Positions 40,207 through 52,775 of a DNA stretch of 64,000 bases are shown in pieces. Numbering within the stretch: position 1 is the stretch's first letter; each line of letters starts with the position of its first letter. Origin of the DNA: Parasponia andersonii (taxonomy: Eukaryota > Streptophyta > Magnoliopsida > Rosales > Cannabaceae); NCBI GenBank assembly GCA_002914805.1, contig JXTB01000001.1, forward strand, positions 2,998,119 to 3,062,118, given 5' to 3'. A model generated the notes under the pieces. It did no database searches. It worked only from the letters and a program-made list of their open reading frames with translations, and was not told where the DNA came from. Made by a program: the position numbers and the translations under genes.

Positions 40207-41757
40207 ATATTGTGCTTATATATTTATATTTTTTTTCTCGAAGGAATATTGTTCTTATGTATTGACTATATATGATTTTGCTTTTTCTTGAAGGAACATT
40301 GTTATTATGTATTGACTGTACATGCATAAAACGTTTGAACGGACTTTGGTCCAGGCATGACTTTCAACAAAAACAATTACTTTTTTTCCGGGTTTTTTCA
40401 TGTATAGCAGTTAAAAATGTTTTAGTTGTATGACAGTTATTTAAAAAATCTGCCTAAAAATGCTATGGTTGTAATAATTCCCAGAACTGCTATACAGCCT
40501 AAATACCTCTTTATTTTCAGCAAAATTAATAGAGGAAATTTGATTTTTTATGGTATTTTTTCAAAAAAAATTGAAAAATCCTGGAATTTGAAATTGTTCT
40601 GAAAAATTCTGGATTTAATTATAAAAATATCATTTTTAAAAGTATTTAGAAAAATACCACTTTTATTAAATCATGAGATACTTAAGGTAACTAGTCGAGT
40701 TACCTAAGATAACTTGAATAGTTAATTCAAGTAACTGGATTGGTTATTCTAAGTAACCTAACTGGTTACCTCGAGTACCATTGAAAAATGCCAAATTTTA
40801 AGAAAAATGGTATTTTCTAAATATTTTTTAAAAGTGTTATTTTTCTAATAATACTTTTAAAGAGTGATATTTTTTAAATCAATCCGGGATTTTTCAAAAA
40901 AATGAGTCCATCCGGGATTTTTCAATTTTTGGTATCTTGGGACTAGAATTTTGTAAATAGCCCAAATTAATAATTTAGATTTAGAAAAGGGATTTGGACA
41001 CTTGTACCTATTTTTCAAAAACTATTACTAAATTTACGACCTTTCAAAAATAATAAAAATTACATACAACTTTTTTAGGATTTTTATAAATATTTTGAGA
41101 ACTAGAAAATGCGGTGGAATTTTAGTAAATATCTTTTTTTTATAGGAAAACTACAGAGGTTTCTTAGTAGAGGAATGTCTCGTATGTAAATAAATTACAG
41201 AAAATCATAGAGATTTACTTTAGTAGAGTGTCCTATACATAAGTAAATCACAGAAAACTAAAAAATTTTCTGAAACTACAAAGGTTTCCTGGAAACTATC
41301 ATAGTTTCTTTTTTGTATAATATCATATAGCTAAGTAAATCACGTGAAACTACGAAAATTTCCGACAACCATTGTGGTTTCCTTTAGCAGAATACCTTGT
41401 AGTTAAATAAATTACAAAAAACTAATAAGGTTTTTTGGAAATTATTGTAGTTTTTTTTTTTTTTTTTTTTGCAGAATATTATATAGCTAAGTAAATCATA
41501 GGAAAACACGAAGATTTCTACTTAATTATCATTGAGCAATTTCATCGAGTATTTGTTGTGCAACAATTCCACTTCTAATAATTCTACATAATTTTATCAA
41601 CCAATTGTCTACTTCGAATACTTTTGTATATTATGACATATATGAATGTATCCATATTAGATAAAAGAAACGAAAATAAAAAGAAAAATCTCAATTTTCA
41701 AGACATCTTAGGTTAAAACAACTAAGCAAATACCCCATGGACTAATTCTTCTTCAGA
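40207..41757. other. AT-rich intergenic with degenerate tandem repeats
   Basis: No gene. 40540-40930 is a loosely palindromic region: ATTTTTCAA/TTGAAAAAT words on both sides of GTTACC/GGTAAC words (40680-40790). 41090-41520 holds four to five diverged units of about 80-110 bp with the shared phrase AG(C/T)TAAGTAAATCA(C/T)(A/G)GAAAACTA and GGTTTCCT. The rest is unremarkable. Confidence 0.6.
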
Positions 41758-41762
41758 AAAAT
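41758..41762. other. Left TSD of the chromovirus
   Basis: AAAAT, identical to 51858-51862. Confidence 0.85.
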
Positions 41763-44670
41763 TATAATACCCAAGATTCTCACATACATAATAGGTCAAT
41801 AATAAACATGTTCATATTACATAATAGACATATCATGAAACTAGTGTCAATTTTATGATAAATTGCTCATTTGATCGTTAAATACTTTTAATATATATTA
41901 TTATACTAATGGTTGTCAAAGTGTTCCCATGCAGTGTAAAGGCTCAGTACCCTCAGAGAGAGAGCTTGGTGTGTGAAAAGAAAAAAGAATACATTCATGA
42001 ATAATAATACTATATGCTCATGCATTAAAATCAAGTTTGATGATAACTAGGTAAAATTGTACTTTTTCGATAAAATGCATTTTCACGCTTTTTGGAGCAA
42101 AAATCATTGTACGTTTAACACATCATAGCTTTAATTCAATGCATAGGACTCACTTATAATATTTTATTTGTCGGCTCAGGTAAGCATGAGGTGGCAGTTA
42201 TTGAGTTGAGCTATGTTTAATTACACTAAACTAGCTTAGGTTCGGCTTAATCGCGTAATGTTAATTTTGCGCATTCTATTAATTAGGCATTGATACTATG
42301 TTTGTATTATTAATTGGAGTCTAATTGACTTATTTTTATGTTTAATGATTGGTTATGGGGCTAGGTTCTAACAGATTTCAATGAGATTGGCCATATAGGA
42401 TCATAAGTCAAAGTATGACTAAATTTCAGCTTTTAAGCTAGGTTTCACCATTTTAGTCTACACTTGAGTTTATAGGAATGACCAACAATGTGGTGAGTAA
42501 GCCAAGAGTGATCTAAAGCTGGACACATGGATAGTTAGAGTGTGAAATACCGAAAATACTCCTTAGAATTTAAGTTATGCCTTTTCTTAGCCATTAAGTA
42601 TTGATTTTTGACCAAATTTGGTCATTTCCTTCCTCTTTCTCTCTAGCCATGACTTGAACAATTCCAGCCACTTTCTATACTTCTCTCAGCTCTCCTTAAC
42701 CATTTCCAAGAATTTCCAAATGGTAGAACTCAATTTGGAGCTCAAGAAAGCAAGATAGGTCCAAATTAGTCAAGGTAATTCTACTAGTACTAGGTTTTGT
42801 TTTGTTATTTTAATTCTCCACTTGATACTACTTAAGTAATGTTTCCTCTAGATCCTCTTGAGTCCTATGATCAATTTCAAAGCCTTAGAAATCATTTTTG
42901 TGGAAGTAGAAAGCAAGAGCTTCAACAAAAGTTTAAACTAGTTAAGGTGAGTTTTTTGTAGAATTTAGAATTGGTAATTTATTTCTATTACTTTAGCTCT
43001 TGAATTAAAGCTTTTATTAGATGAATTAAGGTCTAAGGAAACCTTATATATGGCTGGAAACACAGAATTTAAGTGGAGGATCAAATTTAGTCTTAAAGCT
43101 CCAAAGTTTGCTACTTGTGGATTCAAGTGTTTTCAAGTGTTTCCAATGTTAGAATAAGTTCCCCAAACTTGTAATCTGATTTATAAAATTGAAATGTATA
43201 TTTTGTTAATCCCATGATGTAAATATATTTTTTTTGTCGCTGTTTAAGACAATAGAAAAGTGTAAATGTGGTTTTAAATTTTGTATAAAAGAAAAGAATT
43301 CAAATGTACCTAGATTGCTCTAAATGATCCTCTTTGAATTGTATATGTGGGAATTGGCTTATTGATTGTTATTATAGGTCTTAAACCATGATTTTAATCA
43401 TGTGGGGATGTCCTAAAAATAGGGGAGGTACTGTCCAAATATTTTTAGAACCAAATGGTACCATTTAGAAGCTAATGGACTAGTTTTTATGAAAGTAGAT
43501 GATATTTTAGTTCATTTTGTGATTAGGGTTCCTTCTTAAGTAAAAGCTATGATTCAGTCTTGTACTTGTTTTCTTTAAGTATTTTACATTATAGCGATAA
43601 TGTTAGTAATAAAATTAACATCAAGTCTTTCACACACCTTGCCACAGAGGATACTGACCCTTTCTATTATCTTTTCTACCGGACACAAGGTAAGTGAAGA
43701 TTTATTTTAACTGCATCATAAGAATAATAGTAGATACAAGATTTTTTTTACATGCTTATGCGTATTATTTCAATTCTATGTTATTTATATTATTGTTGTA
43801 AAGTTTACGGAAATATAAGTATGGCATGATCATTTAAGCATGATTTTCAAAGAAATGAAGTTTTCCACACATTGGATTTAAAGTAGTACCATTATACTAA
43901 TTTTATGAGATATGTTTTAAGTACAGTGTTTAGTCTGTCTGCGTTGGGTAAGTATGGTTTGCACAGGCATCCTTCCCACATAGGTGGGCATGGCTTACCG
44001 ACTGCTGAGTTTGAGCATTGTACTATGAGATTTATCAGGTGCATTACTTAGTCGGTCTACGTTGGGTAGGTATGGTTCACATTGGCCATCTGTTTCCTTC
44101 CCGCATAGGTGGGCACAGCCTACCGACTGCCGCGACTTTGTAATGTACTCAAGGGCCCTATAAAGAAATGTTTTCTAAGAAAAGTGTATCAAAACGAAAA
44201 GTTATGGAAGAAAGATTACAATGAGAATTTCAATGAAGTTTATGCATGAAACATGTTCACGAGCATGCATGATCTTTATTTACTGAGCATTGGCTCATTT
44301 AGTTCCTGTGATACAAGTGATGAGATATATGACGTATAGAGTTGCCGGTTGGATAGGATGCTATCTTGTCGCTATGATCATACTGATGTAGACGAGCTTG
44401 ACTTGTGGGCGATATTTTTTTTGTATTTTGTTATTCTGGTGTGTTGTAAATATTACTACTGATGGCAAGATAAACTGATAAGGAGTTTTTAGTTGTATAT
44501 TTTGTAAAGACACTTTCAAACAGTAATGCCACGTAGCGTCTTTTGTTTTAGAGCCCGAAAAGTTTAAATTTGGCCCACCTTTTTGCAAAAACTAAAAATA
44601 TGGTTTATAAAAGAGTAATACTTCCTAGTTTGACCTACATAGTCATATAGTTAAGCTAGGGTGTGTAACA
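41763..44670 (+). repeat. 5' LTR of the chromovirus (2908 bp)
   Basis: Starts TATAATACCC, where the 3' LTR has TGTAATGCCC, so the terminal TG has mutated. Ends GTGTAACA. An internal duplication of about 120 bp lies at 43922-44150 (two versions of the GTTGGGTA(A/G)GTATGGTT..TACCGACTGC stretch). Confidence 0.93.
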
Positions 44671-44674
44671 GTAT

Positions 44675-44686
44675 TGGTATCAGAGC
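44675..44686 (+). other. Primer-binding site (tRNA-iMet type)
   Basis: TGGTATCAGAGC, complementary to the 3' end of plant initiator methionine tRNA, four bases after the LTR end. Confidence 0.95.
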
Positions 44687-44868
44687 GGAAGTTTAGTCGT
44701 TTCTAAAGACTACCTACATATGTATGATCATGTGACAGAAAACTCAGTCAACCAGTAAGTCTAATTAATTGCATATGTGCACTTTATTTTTTATATAAAT
44801 TTGATGCACACATTATTGTTGGCTATTATGTTTGTTTATAAGTAAGGGCCATTGTACAAGAAATTATG

Positions 44869-45990
44869 CCAAGGGGTAGAGGTCAGACTAGCCACCCGAG
44901 GGGTGATCAAGACAATGACAAAGATACTACTATTCATCGATTGGCTGAATTAGTAGAGAGACAAACTCAACAAATAGGGAGGCTTATAGAATGAGATCAA
45001 AGGAGAGACGAACAATTACCAGTACAAGTTATGGCTAGATAAGAAAATCATGAACCAGCTTCTGAAAGGTTTAGGAAGAATAAACCTCCAGTTTTTAAAG
45101 GTGAAACCGATCCATTATTAGCTGAGGAGTGGATTCGGAGTTTGGAGGGTATCTTTGATTATATAAGAATCCCTGATGAAGAGAAAGTTTCTTGTGCTAT
45201 TTATATGTTGCAAATGGATGCCAGGCATTGGTGGGATTCCATAAAGTCAATCACTGATGTTAACAGTTTGACTTGGGAGAGATTCAAGGAAATCTTTTAT
45301 AGGAAGTACTTTAGTGAAGCTCATCGACTTACAAAGGCGGCTGAGTTTACTAATTTGAGGCAAGGTGGCATGTCTGTGTGTGATTATATAAAGAAATTTG
45401 ATGAACTATCCCGCTTTGCTCCTCATATGGTGAGTACTAATGAGTTAAAAGTAAACCAGTTTCTATAGGGGCTCAAAGCAGAAATATAAAGGGATATTAA
45501 GATGTCTACAGGAAAAGGTGTACCCTACACAGAAGTTGCAGAAAAAGCCCTTGAAGCTGAAGAAGCTGAACTAAAGGTGATAAAGGCACTAGAAATTAGA
45601 AGAAATATAAACATGGTACGGAGAAATGCAAATTTCGGAAAGGGTACTCAACCAGGATTTAATGGAGGTAAAAGGAAGTTCCCACAAGCTTAAGGACAAA
45701 GGTAAGATCCTTCAAAGCGCCCAGCAACAGGTCAACAAATGCAATCTAATTCGAACCAGAAGTTACATGTCCCAAATGTGGAAGGCCTCATAAAGGTGAA
45801 TGTCTTCTGGGTATAGAGCGTGTTATACATGTGGCAAGACAGGGCATTTTTCCAAGGATTGTCCCTCCACCTCTGGTGAACAAAAGAAAGTTCCAACTCG
45901 TGTGTTTATCATGACTGCGACAGATGCTGAGGCTGATCCATCGGTTATAGCAGGTGAGATCTCTATCTTTGATATCTTCGCAAATACATT
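44869..45990 (+). pseudogene. gag of the chromovirus
   Basis: ATG 44869 (MPRGRGQTSHPRGDQDND). Gag core 45070-45500 has PPVFKGETDPLLAEEWI, LQMDARHWWDS, WERFKEIFYRKYF and GGMSVCDYIKKFDELSRF. The zinc knuckle CYTCGKTGHFSKDC is intact at about 45821-45862. Stops lie near 44993, 45040, 45466, 45487 and 45691, with a frameshift near 45760-45800. It would encode the capsid/nucleocapsid. Confidence 0.88.
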
Positions 45991-46435
45991 AATAGATTCA
46001 GGAGCTACACATTCTTTTGCATTACTAGCATATGTGAAAAAATTGGGTAGATCACCTGAAACTTTGAATTTAAGATACTATGTAACCATTCCATCTAGAG
46101 AAGTGCTATATTCTGGTCAAGTTTTGAGAGCGTGTCCAATACAGATAGATGGTAGAGAGTTGTGGGTAGATTTAATAGTGTTGGATATGCAGGATTTTGA
46201 GGTGATTTTGGGTATGGATTGGCTATCTAAGTACCATGCTAGCATTGATTGTAAGGGTAAGAGAGTAGTATTTCAGCCATCTGGTGAAGAGAAGTTTATT
46301 GTCTTTGGGTCTTCTAAGAAGAAAATGGTGCCAATTATTTCAATGATAAAAGCAAGAAGTTACTTGAGAAAGGATGTACTATTTATTTGGCAAATATAAT
46401 GGATACTAGAGAGGAACTTTAGATAAAGCCAGAGG
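45991..46435 (+). pseudogene. Aspartic protease of the chromovirus
   Basis: In frame with the zinc knuckle: active-site LIDSGATHSF near 45988-46018 and VILGMDWLSKYHASIDC near 46203-46253, the typical chromovirus protease end. The frame ends at 46399, close to a frameshift. Confidence 0.85.
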
Positions 46436-46443
46436 AAGTACCA

Positions 46444-47445
46444 GTGGTTAATGAATTTCTAGAGGTATTCCCAGAAGATATACCAGGATTACCACCTGAT
46501 AGAGAGATAGAGTTTATTATTGACTTACTACCTAGTACAACCCCTATTTCTAAAGTACCATATCGAATGGCTCCAGCAGAGCTAAAGGAAGTAAAGGTAC
46601 AATTACAGGAGCTTTTGGACAAGGGTTTCATACGTCCAAGTTTTTCACCATAGGGTGCTCCAGTGCTATTCGTAAAGAAGAAGGATGGAACTATGAGACT
46701 TTGTATTGATTATAGAGAGTTAAATAAGATTACAATCAAGAATAAATATCCTCTCTCTAGAATTGATGATTTGTTTGATCAATTACAAGGTGCTTCAGTA
46801 TTTTCCAAGATTGATTTAAGATCAGGATACTATCAACTGAAGATTAAGGAAAAAGATATTCCTAAGACAGCTTTTAGGATGAAATACGGACACTATGAGT
46901 TTTTAGTGATGCCCTTCGGTTTAACTAATGCTCCAGCTACTTTTATGGATATGATGAACAGAGTATTTAAGGATTTCTTAGATAGTTTCATTATAGTGTT
47001 CATTGATGATATTTTGATCTACTCACGTTCAAGAGAGGTGCACCTGGAGCATTTGAGAATAGTTTTGAGCATCCTAAAAGAAAAGCAGTTGTATGCAAAG
47101 TTTAAGAAGTGGGAGTTTTTGTTGGAGAAAGTTATCTTCCTTGGTCATGTAGTGTCTGGAAATGGTATTTCTGTGGATCCAACGAAGGTTGAAGCTGTAA
47201 GTAATTGGTCAAGACCTACAAATATTTCAGAGATTCGTAGTTTCTTAGGATTTGCAGGTTACTATAGAAGATTCGTGGAAGGATTTTCTAAGTTGGCTTC
47301 TCTATTAACTCAGTTGACTAGAAAGAGTGTGAAATTTCATTGGGATGATAATTGTGAAAAGAGTTTCCAAGAGTTAAAGAATCGTTTGGTCACAGCTCCT
47401 ATACTTTCTATACCCATTGGATCAAGAGGATTTGTTCTTTAAAGT
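46444..47445 (+). pseudogene. Reverse transcriptase of the chromovirus
   Basis: Starts [20 protein letters not shown] (46462), then [12 protein letters not shown], stop (TAG 46651-46653, Trp position), [58 protein letters not shown] and the catalytic box [13 protein letters not shown] near 46995-47032 with both Asp present. Ends at TAA 47440. Apart from single stops the domain is well preserved. Confidence 0.92.
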
Positions 47446-47800
47446 GATGCTTCAAAGAATGGTCTAGGCTGTGTTCTGGTGCAAAATGGTAAGGTTATCA
47501 CCTAAGCTTCTAGGCAACTAAAAGAATATGAAAAGAAATATCCTACTCATGATTTGGAGCTGGCAGCAGTAGTTTTTGCACTGGAGATTTGGAGACATTA
47601 TTTTTATGGAGAAAGATGTCAAATTTACATAGACCATAAAAGTCTCAAGTATTTCTTTACCCAAAAAGAACTGAATATGAGACAGAGAAGATGGCTTGAA
47701 CTGGTAAAAGATTATGATTGTGAAATTAACTATCATCCAGGAAAAGCTAATATGATTGCAAATGCTCTAAGTAGAAAATCATTAGCTGCTATGTCACTCG
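47443..47800 (+). pseudogene. RNase H of the chromovirus
   Basis: SDASKNGLGCVLVQNGKVIT, stop, [20 protein letters not shown] (Glu), [20 protein letters not shown] (Asp), and [11 protein letters not shown] (where the last catalytic Asp of the usual A-D-A-L-S-R box is N). A degraded single RNase H, unlike the double one in the Tat elements. Confidence 0.85.
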
Positions 47801-49050
47801 AGTATGTTGATCGAAAGCATCTTTTGATAGATTTGCATCGATTGGAATTAGAGATTGTGTCTACAAGTTTAATGGAGAGATTAGCAGCTCTTACGTTGCA
47901 ACCTATAATTTTAGAGAGAATCAAGCAAGACCAGAATACGGATCCCTATCTGATAGATTTAAAGACTAAGATAGAGTCTGGAAAGGAGGTAGCTTTCCAG
48001 ATTTCTGGTGATGGTGTAATCAAATACAGAAATATACTCTGTGTGCCAGACGAAAAAATTAGAAAGGAGATATTAACAGAAGCTCACACTACTCCCTACT
48101 CTGTGCATCTTGATATTATAAAGATTTATAGGGATTTGAAAATGCATTACTAGTGGCCAAGTATGAAGAAGGATGTGATTGAGTTTGTAGAACAATGTCT
48201 CACATGTTAGCAAGTTAAAGCTGAACATCAAAGACCTGCCGGTACCTTAAATCCCATACATGTGCCACAATGGAAATGGGAAGAGATTGCTATGGATTTG
48301 GTGGTTGGACTTCCTAAGACAAATAAAAGCCATGATGCTATTTGGGTTTTTGTGGATAGATATACTAAGTCAGCCCATTTCCTGCCGATTAAAGTGACTT
48401 ATAGTTTGGATCAGTTGGCTCAGTTGTATGTTCAAGAAATCATTAGACTATATGGTGTTCTAAAGGTTATTATTTCTGACCGAGATACTAGATTCACTTC
48501 AAAATTCTGGAAGAGGGTTCATGAGGCTATAGGTACAAAGCTGGCATTCATTACAACTTTTCATCCTCAAACAGATGGACAATCAGAGAGAACCATACAG
48601 ACTCTTGAGGATATGCTTAGAGCTTGTGTGTTAGATTTTCATGGATCTTGGAGCAAGTACTTGCCGTTGATAGAATTTGCCTACAACAATAGCTATCAAG
48701 CTTCAATTGAAATGCCTCCGTATGAAGCCTTGTATGGAAGAAAATATAGATCTCCAATTCACTGGGATGAGATGGGAGAAAGGAAATTTCTTGGTCCAGA
48801 ATTGGTAAGAGAAATAGCTGAAGCAGTAGAAAAGATTCGTAAACGGTTATTAGCTGTTCAGAACAGACAGAAGCATTATACTGATCCTAGAAGGAGAGAG
48901 GTCATATTTGATGTTGGGGACAAAGTATTTTTGAAGGTTGCTCCTATGAAAGGAATCATGATGTTTGGGAAGAAAGGGAAGCTTAGACCCAAATATATAA
49001 GCCTATTTGAGATACTTGACAAAGTTGGAGATGTTGCCTATAGACATGCT
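47801..49050 (+). pseudogene. Integrase of the chromovirus
   Basis: Zinc region damaged: the HH part reads [12 protein letters not shown] and the CxxC part CLTC followed by a stop (about 48196-48210). The core retains the three acidic residues: MDLVVGLPKTNKSHD (about 48292), ISDRDTRFTSKFWK (about 48472) and HPQTDGQSERTIQTLEDMLR (Glu, about 48560-48620). The C-terminal GPFEILxKVGxVAYRL-like region follows at 48990-49060. Stops lie near 48151 and 48209. Confidence 0.88.
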
Positions 49051-49332
49051 TTGTCACCCTCACTATCGAACGTACACAATGTTTTTCACGTCTCTATGTT
49101 AAGGAGATATGTTCCAAACCTTTCACATGTTTTGAGTTACGAGCCATTGGAGTTTAGCCAAGATGTGAGTTATGAAGAAGAACCAGTGGAGATTTTGGAT
49201 AGAAAAGTGAAAGAGCTTAGAAGCAAGAAAATCCCTTTGGTCAAAGTATTGTGGAGGAACCACGAAGTAGAAGAGGCCATATAGGAAAGAGAAGAAGAGA
49301 TGAAAACTAAGTATCCTCACTTATTTGGATAA
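49051..49332 (+). pseudogene. Chromodomain-like C-terminus of the chromovirus integrase
   Basis: NVHNVFHVSMLRRYVPNLSH, then YEEEPVEILDRKVKELRSKK, IPLVKVLWRNHEVEEAI, stop (TAG 49282-49284) and EREEEMKTKYPHLF to TAA 49330. The V-E-I-L-D-R-K...V-K-V-L-W pattern is the chromodomain-type tail of Tekay elements, thought to guide integration to chromatin. Confidence 0.8.
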
Positions 49333-49357
49333 GCAAATTTCGAGGACGAAATTTAAT

Positions 49358-49371
49358 AAGGAGGGAAGGAT
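49358..49371 (+). other. Polypurine tract of the chromovirus
   Basis: AAGGAGGGAAGGAT directly before the LTR TG at 49372. The upstream phrase TTTCGAGGACGAAAT is typical of this lineage. Confidence 0.88.
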
Positions 49372-51857
49372 TGTAATGCCCAAGATTCTCACATACATAA
49401 TAGGCCAATAATAAACATGTTCATATTACATAATAGATATATCATGAAACTAGTATAAATTTTATGATAAATTTCTTATTTGATCGTTAAATGCTTTTAA
49501 TATATATTATTATACTAATGGTGGTCGAAGTATTCCCATGCAGTGTAAAGGCTCAGTACCCTCAAAGAGAGAGCTTGGTATATGAAAAGAACAAAGAATA
49601 CATTTATGAATAATAATACTATATGCTCATGCATTAAAATCAAATTTGATGATAACTAGGTAAAATAGTAGTTTTTCAATAAAGTGCATTTTCACGCTTT
49701 TTGGAGCCAAATTCATTGTACGTTTAACGCATCATAGCTTTAATTCAATATATAGGACTCAGTTATAATATTTTATTTGTCGGCCCAAGTAAGCACGAGG
49801 TGGCAGTTATTGAACTGAACTATGTTTAATTACACTAAGCTAGCTTAGGTTCGGTTTAATCGCGTAATGTTAATTTTACGCATTCTATTAATTAGGCATT
49901 GATACTATGTTTGCATTATTAATTGGAGTCAAATTAACTTATTTTTATGTTTGATAATTGGTTATGGGGCTAGGTTCCAGCAGATTTCAATGAGATTGGC
50001 CATATAGGATCATAAGTCAAAGTATGACTAAATTTCAGCTTTTAAGCTAGGTTTCACCATTTTAGTCTACACTTGNNNNNNNNNNNNNNNNNNNNNNNNN
50101 NNNNNNNNNNNNNNNNNNNNNNNNNNGTTTAAACTAGTCAAGGTGAGCTTTTTGTGGAATTTAGAATTGGTAATTTATTTCTATTACTTTAGCTCTTGAA
50201 TTAAAGCTTTTATTTGATGAACTAAGATCTAAGGAAACCTTATATATAGATGGAAACACAGAATTTAAGTGGAGGATCAAATTTAGTCTTAAAACCCCAA
50301 AGTTTGCTACTTGTGGATTCAAGTGTTTCCATAGTTAGAATAAGTTCCCCAAACTTGTAATCTGATTTTATAAAATTGAAATGTATATTTTGTTGATCCC
50401 ATGATGTAAATATATTTCTTTTGTCACTGTTTAAGACAATAGAAAAGTGTAAAAGTGGTTTTAAACTTTGTATAGATGAAAGGAATTCAAATGTACCTAG
50501 GTTGTTTTAAATGATCTTCTTTGAATTGTATATGTGGGAATTGGCTTGTTGATTATTATTACAGGTCTTAAATCATGATTTTAATCATGTGGGGATGTCC
50601 TAAAAGTAGAAGAGGTGCTATCCAAATATTTTTAGAACCAAATGGTACCATTTAGAAGCTAATGGACTAGTTTTTATGAAAGTAGATGACATTTTAGTTC
50701 ATTTTGTGATTATGGTTCCTTCTTATGTAAAAGCTGTAATTCGGTCTTGGACTTGTTTTTTTTAAGAATTTTACATTATAGTGATAATGTTAGTAATAAA
50801 ATTGACATCAGGTCTTCCACACACCTTGCACAGAGGATACTGACCCTTTCCACTATCTTTTCTACCGGACACAAGGTAAGGGAAGATTTATTTTAACTGC
50901 ATCACAAAAACAATAGTAGATACAAGATGTTTTCTTACATGCTTATGTATATTATTTCAATTTTATGTTATTTATATTATTGTTGTAAAGTTTACGGAAA
51001 CATAAGTATGGCATGACCATTTAAGCATGATTTTCAAAGAAATGAAGTTTTCCACACATTGGATTTAAAGTAGTACCATTATACTAATTTTACGAGATAT
51101 GTTTTAAGTACAGTGTTTAGTCTGTCTACATTGGGTAAGTATGATTTGCACAGGCATCCTTCTCGCATAAGTGGGCACGGCTTACCGACTGCCGAGGCTG
51201 GGCATTGTACTATGAGATTTATCAGGTGCATTACTTAGTCGGTCTGCGTTGGGTAGGTATGGTTCACATTGGCCATATGTTTCCTTCCTGCAGAAGTGGG
51301 CACGACCTACTGACTGCCGCGACTTTGTAATATACTCAAGGGCCCTATACAGAAATATTTTCTAGGAAAAGTACATCAAAACGAAAAGTTATGGAAGAAA
51401 GAGTACAATGGGAATTTCAATGAAGTTTATGCATAAAACATGTTCACGAGCATGCATGATCTTTACTAACTGAGCATTAGCTTATTTAGTTCCTGTGATG
51501 TAGGTGATAAGATATATGATGTATAGAGTTGTCAGTTGGCTAGCACGTTTTCTTGTTACTATGATCATACTGATGTTGACGAGCTTGACTTGTGGGCGAT
51601 ATTTTCTTTATATTTTGTTATTCTAGTGTATTGTAAATATTACTACTGATGGCAAGATAAACTGATAAGGAGTTTTTAGTTGTATATTTTGTAAAGACAC
51701 TTTCAAAAAGTAATGCCACGTAGTGTCTTTTGTTTTAGAGCTCGAAAAGTTTAAATTTGTCCCACCTTTTTGAAAAAATTAAAAATATGGTTTATAAAAG
51801 AGTAATGCTTCATAGTTTGACCTACATAGTCATATAATTAAGCTAGGAGTCATAACA
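49372..51857 (+). repeat. 3' LTR of the chromovirus (with gap)
   Basis: Starts TGTAATGCCC, ends ATAACA. 2486 bp including 51 N (50076-50126). The 5' LTR has about 464 bp between the same flanking words (42467-42930), so the gap understates the missing DNA. Adding it back gives about 2899 bp, matching the 5' LTR. Confidence 0.93.
50076..50126. other. Assembly gap (51 N) in the 3' LTR
   Basis: Run of N between ..TCTACACTTG and GTTTAAACTAG. The equivalent span in the 5' LTR is about 464 bp. Confidence 0.95.
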
Positions 51858-51862
51858 AAAAT
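51858..51862. other. Right TSD of the chromovirus
   Basis: AAAAT, matching the left copy at 41758-41762. Confidence 0.85.
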
Positions 51863-52770
51863 AAATAAGCCACGACATTCCAGTTGTCTATATTTCAAAC
51901 AATAAAATTAAAGTTAATGAAACCGAAAAGAAAAACTACAAAATAGAGATCAAGCTCCTTGGTATCATTCACAATCTTGGAAGAAGAAGAATAAGAAGAC
52001 TCATCATGAAAGACTTGACAATTCAAAGACGTTGAATTCTCATAGCTTTGAATCAATACCCATCGGCCTATCTTGATCGTCCTTGTATATGCTCATGACT
52101 TGGACCGGAGAGCTTATATAAATTATCATTTTTTGGGGCTTTCTTCTAAATATTCCTCTACTTTTTAGAAGGATGTAAAGACGGCTCAGAAAATCAAGTG
52201 TAGGAGGAAAAGGAGTTTATAGATTGTTAAGCAAATTTGAGTATTTTTCAACAAAAAGACCGTATAGAAGTAAGCTAACTAAGTAATATTGTATTATTGA
52301 TATTCTTTTCCAAAAAGTAGTACAAGGTATCTTTTTTCGATTAGGAAACTATACATCAATAATAGGACACTGAGTTATTTTGGTGCTTGAACTTTCTATT
52401 TTGACAATTTTTATTTTTATACAGAGAAAAAGACTCCTAAAATACTAATACTTATATAGAGATTGCTATTTACCAAAATATCTCATGTACTTGAAAAAAT
52501 TGGACAAAAACAAAAAACAAACTACTGCCGAAAAAAGGTTGATTGCTAAGTGCATTTTTTCTTTTCAAATTTTTGTTCTATAGTAGCTTTTATTGTAAAA
52601 TTCTAAATTTGTCAACAACTTTACCTCAATTAGTTGAAGTTTGTTGACTAATAGAGGGGTATTTTGGCACAAAACCAGGATATATATATATATATGTATT
52701 TCTTAATGTATTTATTTAATTATTGATAAAACAAGTAGAATTTTAGAATTGCTATTTATAAAAGAACTCC
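51863..52770. other. Intergenic between chromovirus and copia element
   Basis: About 900 bp, AT-rich. Short frames on either strand (for example 52090-51900 minus) have no recognisable domain. A (TA)6 run is at 52681-52694. Nothing else supportable. Confidence 0.6.
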
Positions 52771-52775
52771 CAAAA
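52771..52775. other. Left TSD of the copia element
   Basis: CAAAA, identical to 59557-59561. Confidence 0.8.

Larger units (their letters stand above)
41763..51857 (+). mobile_element. Tekay/Del-type Ty3/gypsy chromovirus, full length, mutated
   Basis: LTRs of about 2.9 kb (41763-44670 and 49372-51857), tRNA-iMet primer site, gag-pol ending in a chromodomain-like tail, polypurine tract, and AAAAT target duplications. Long LTRs, the domain order gag-PR-RT-RH-IN and the C-terminal region point to the Tekay/Del chromovirus group. A sample of about 240 aligned LTR bases shows roughly 16 differences (about 6%), so it is older than Tat copy 2. At least nine premature stops in gag-pol make it inactive. 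The 3' LTR has a 51-N gap replacing about 464 bp present in the 5' LTR. Confidence 0.93.

Noticed and set aside
51890..52160. Possible host exon on the minus strand (VQVMSIYKDDQDRPMG phrase)
   Set aside because: Frame is short, interrupted, without splice signals or a domain I can name.
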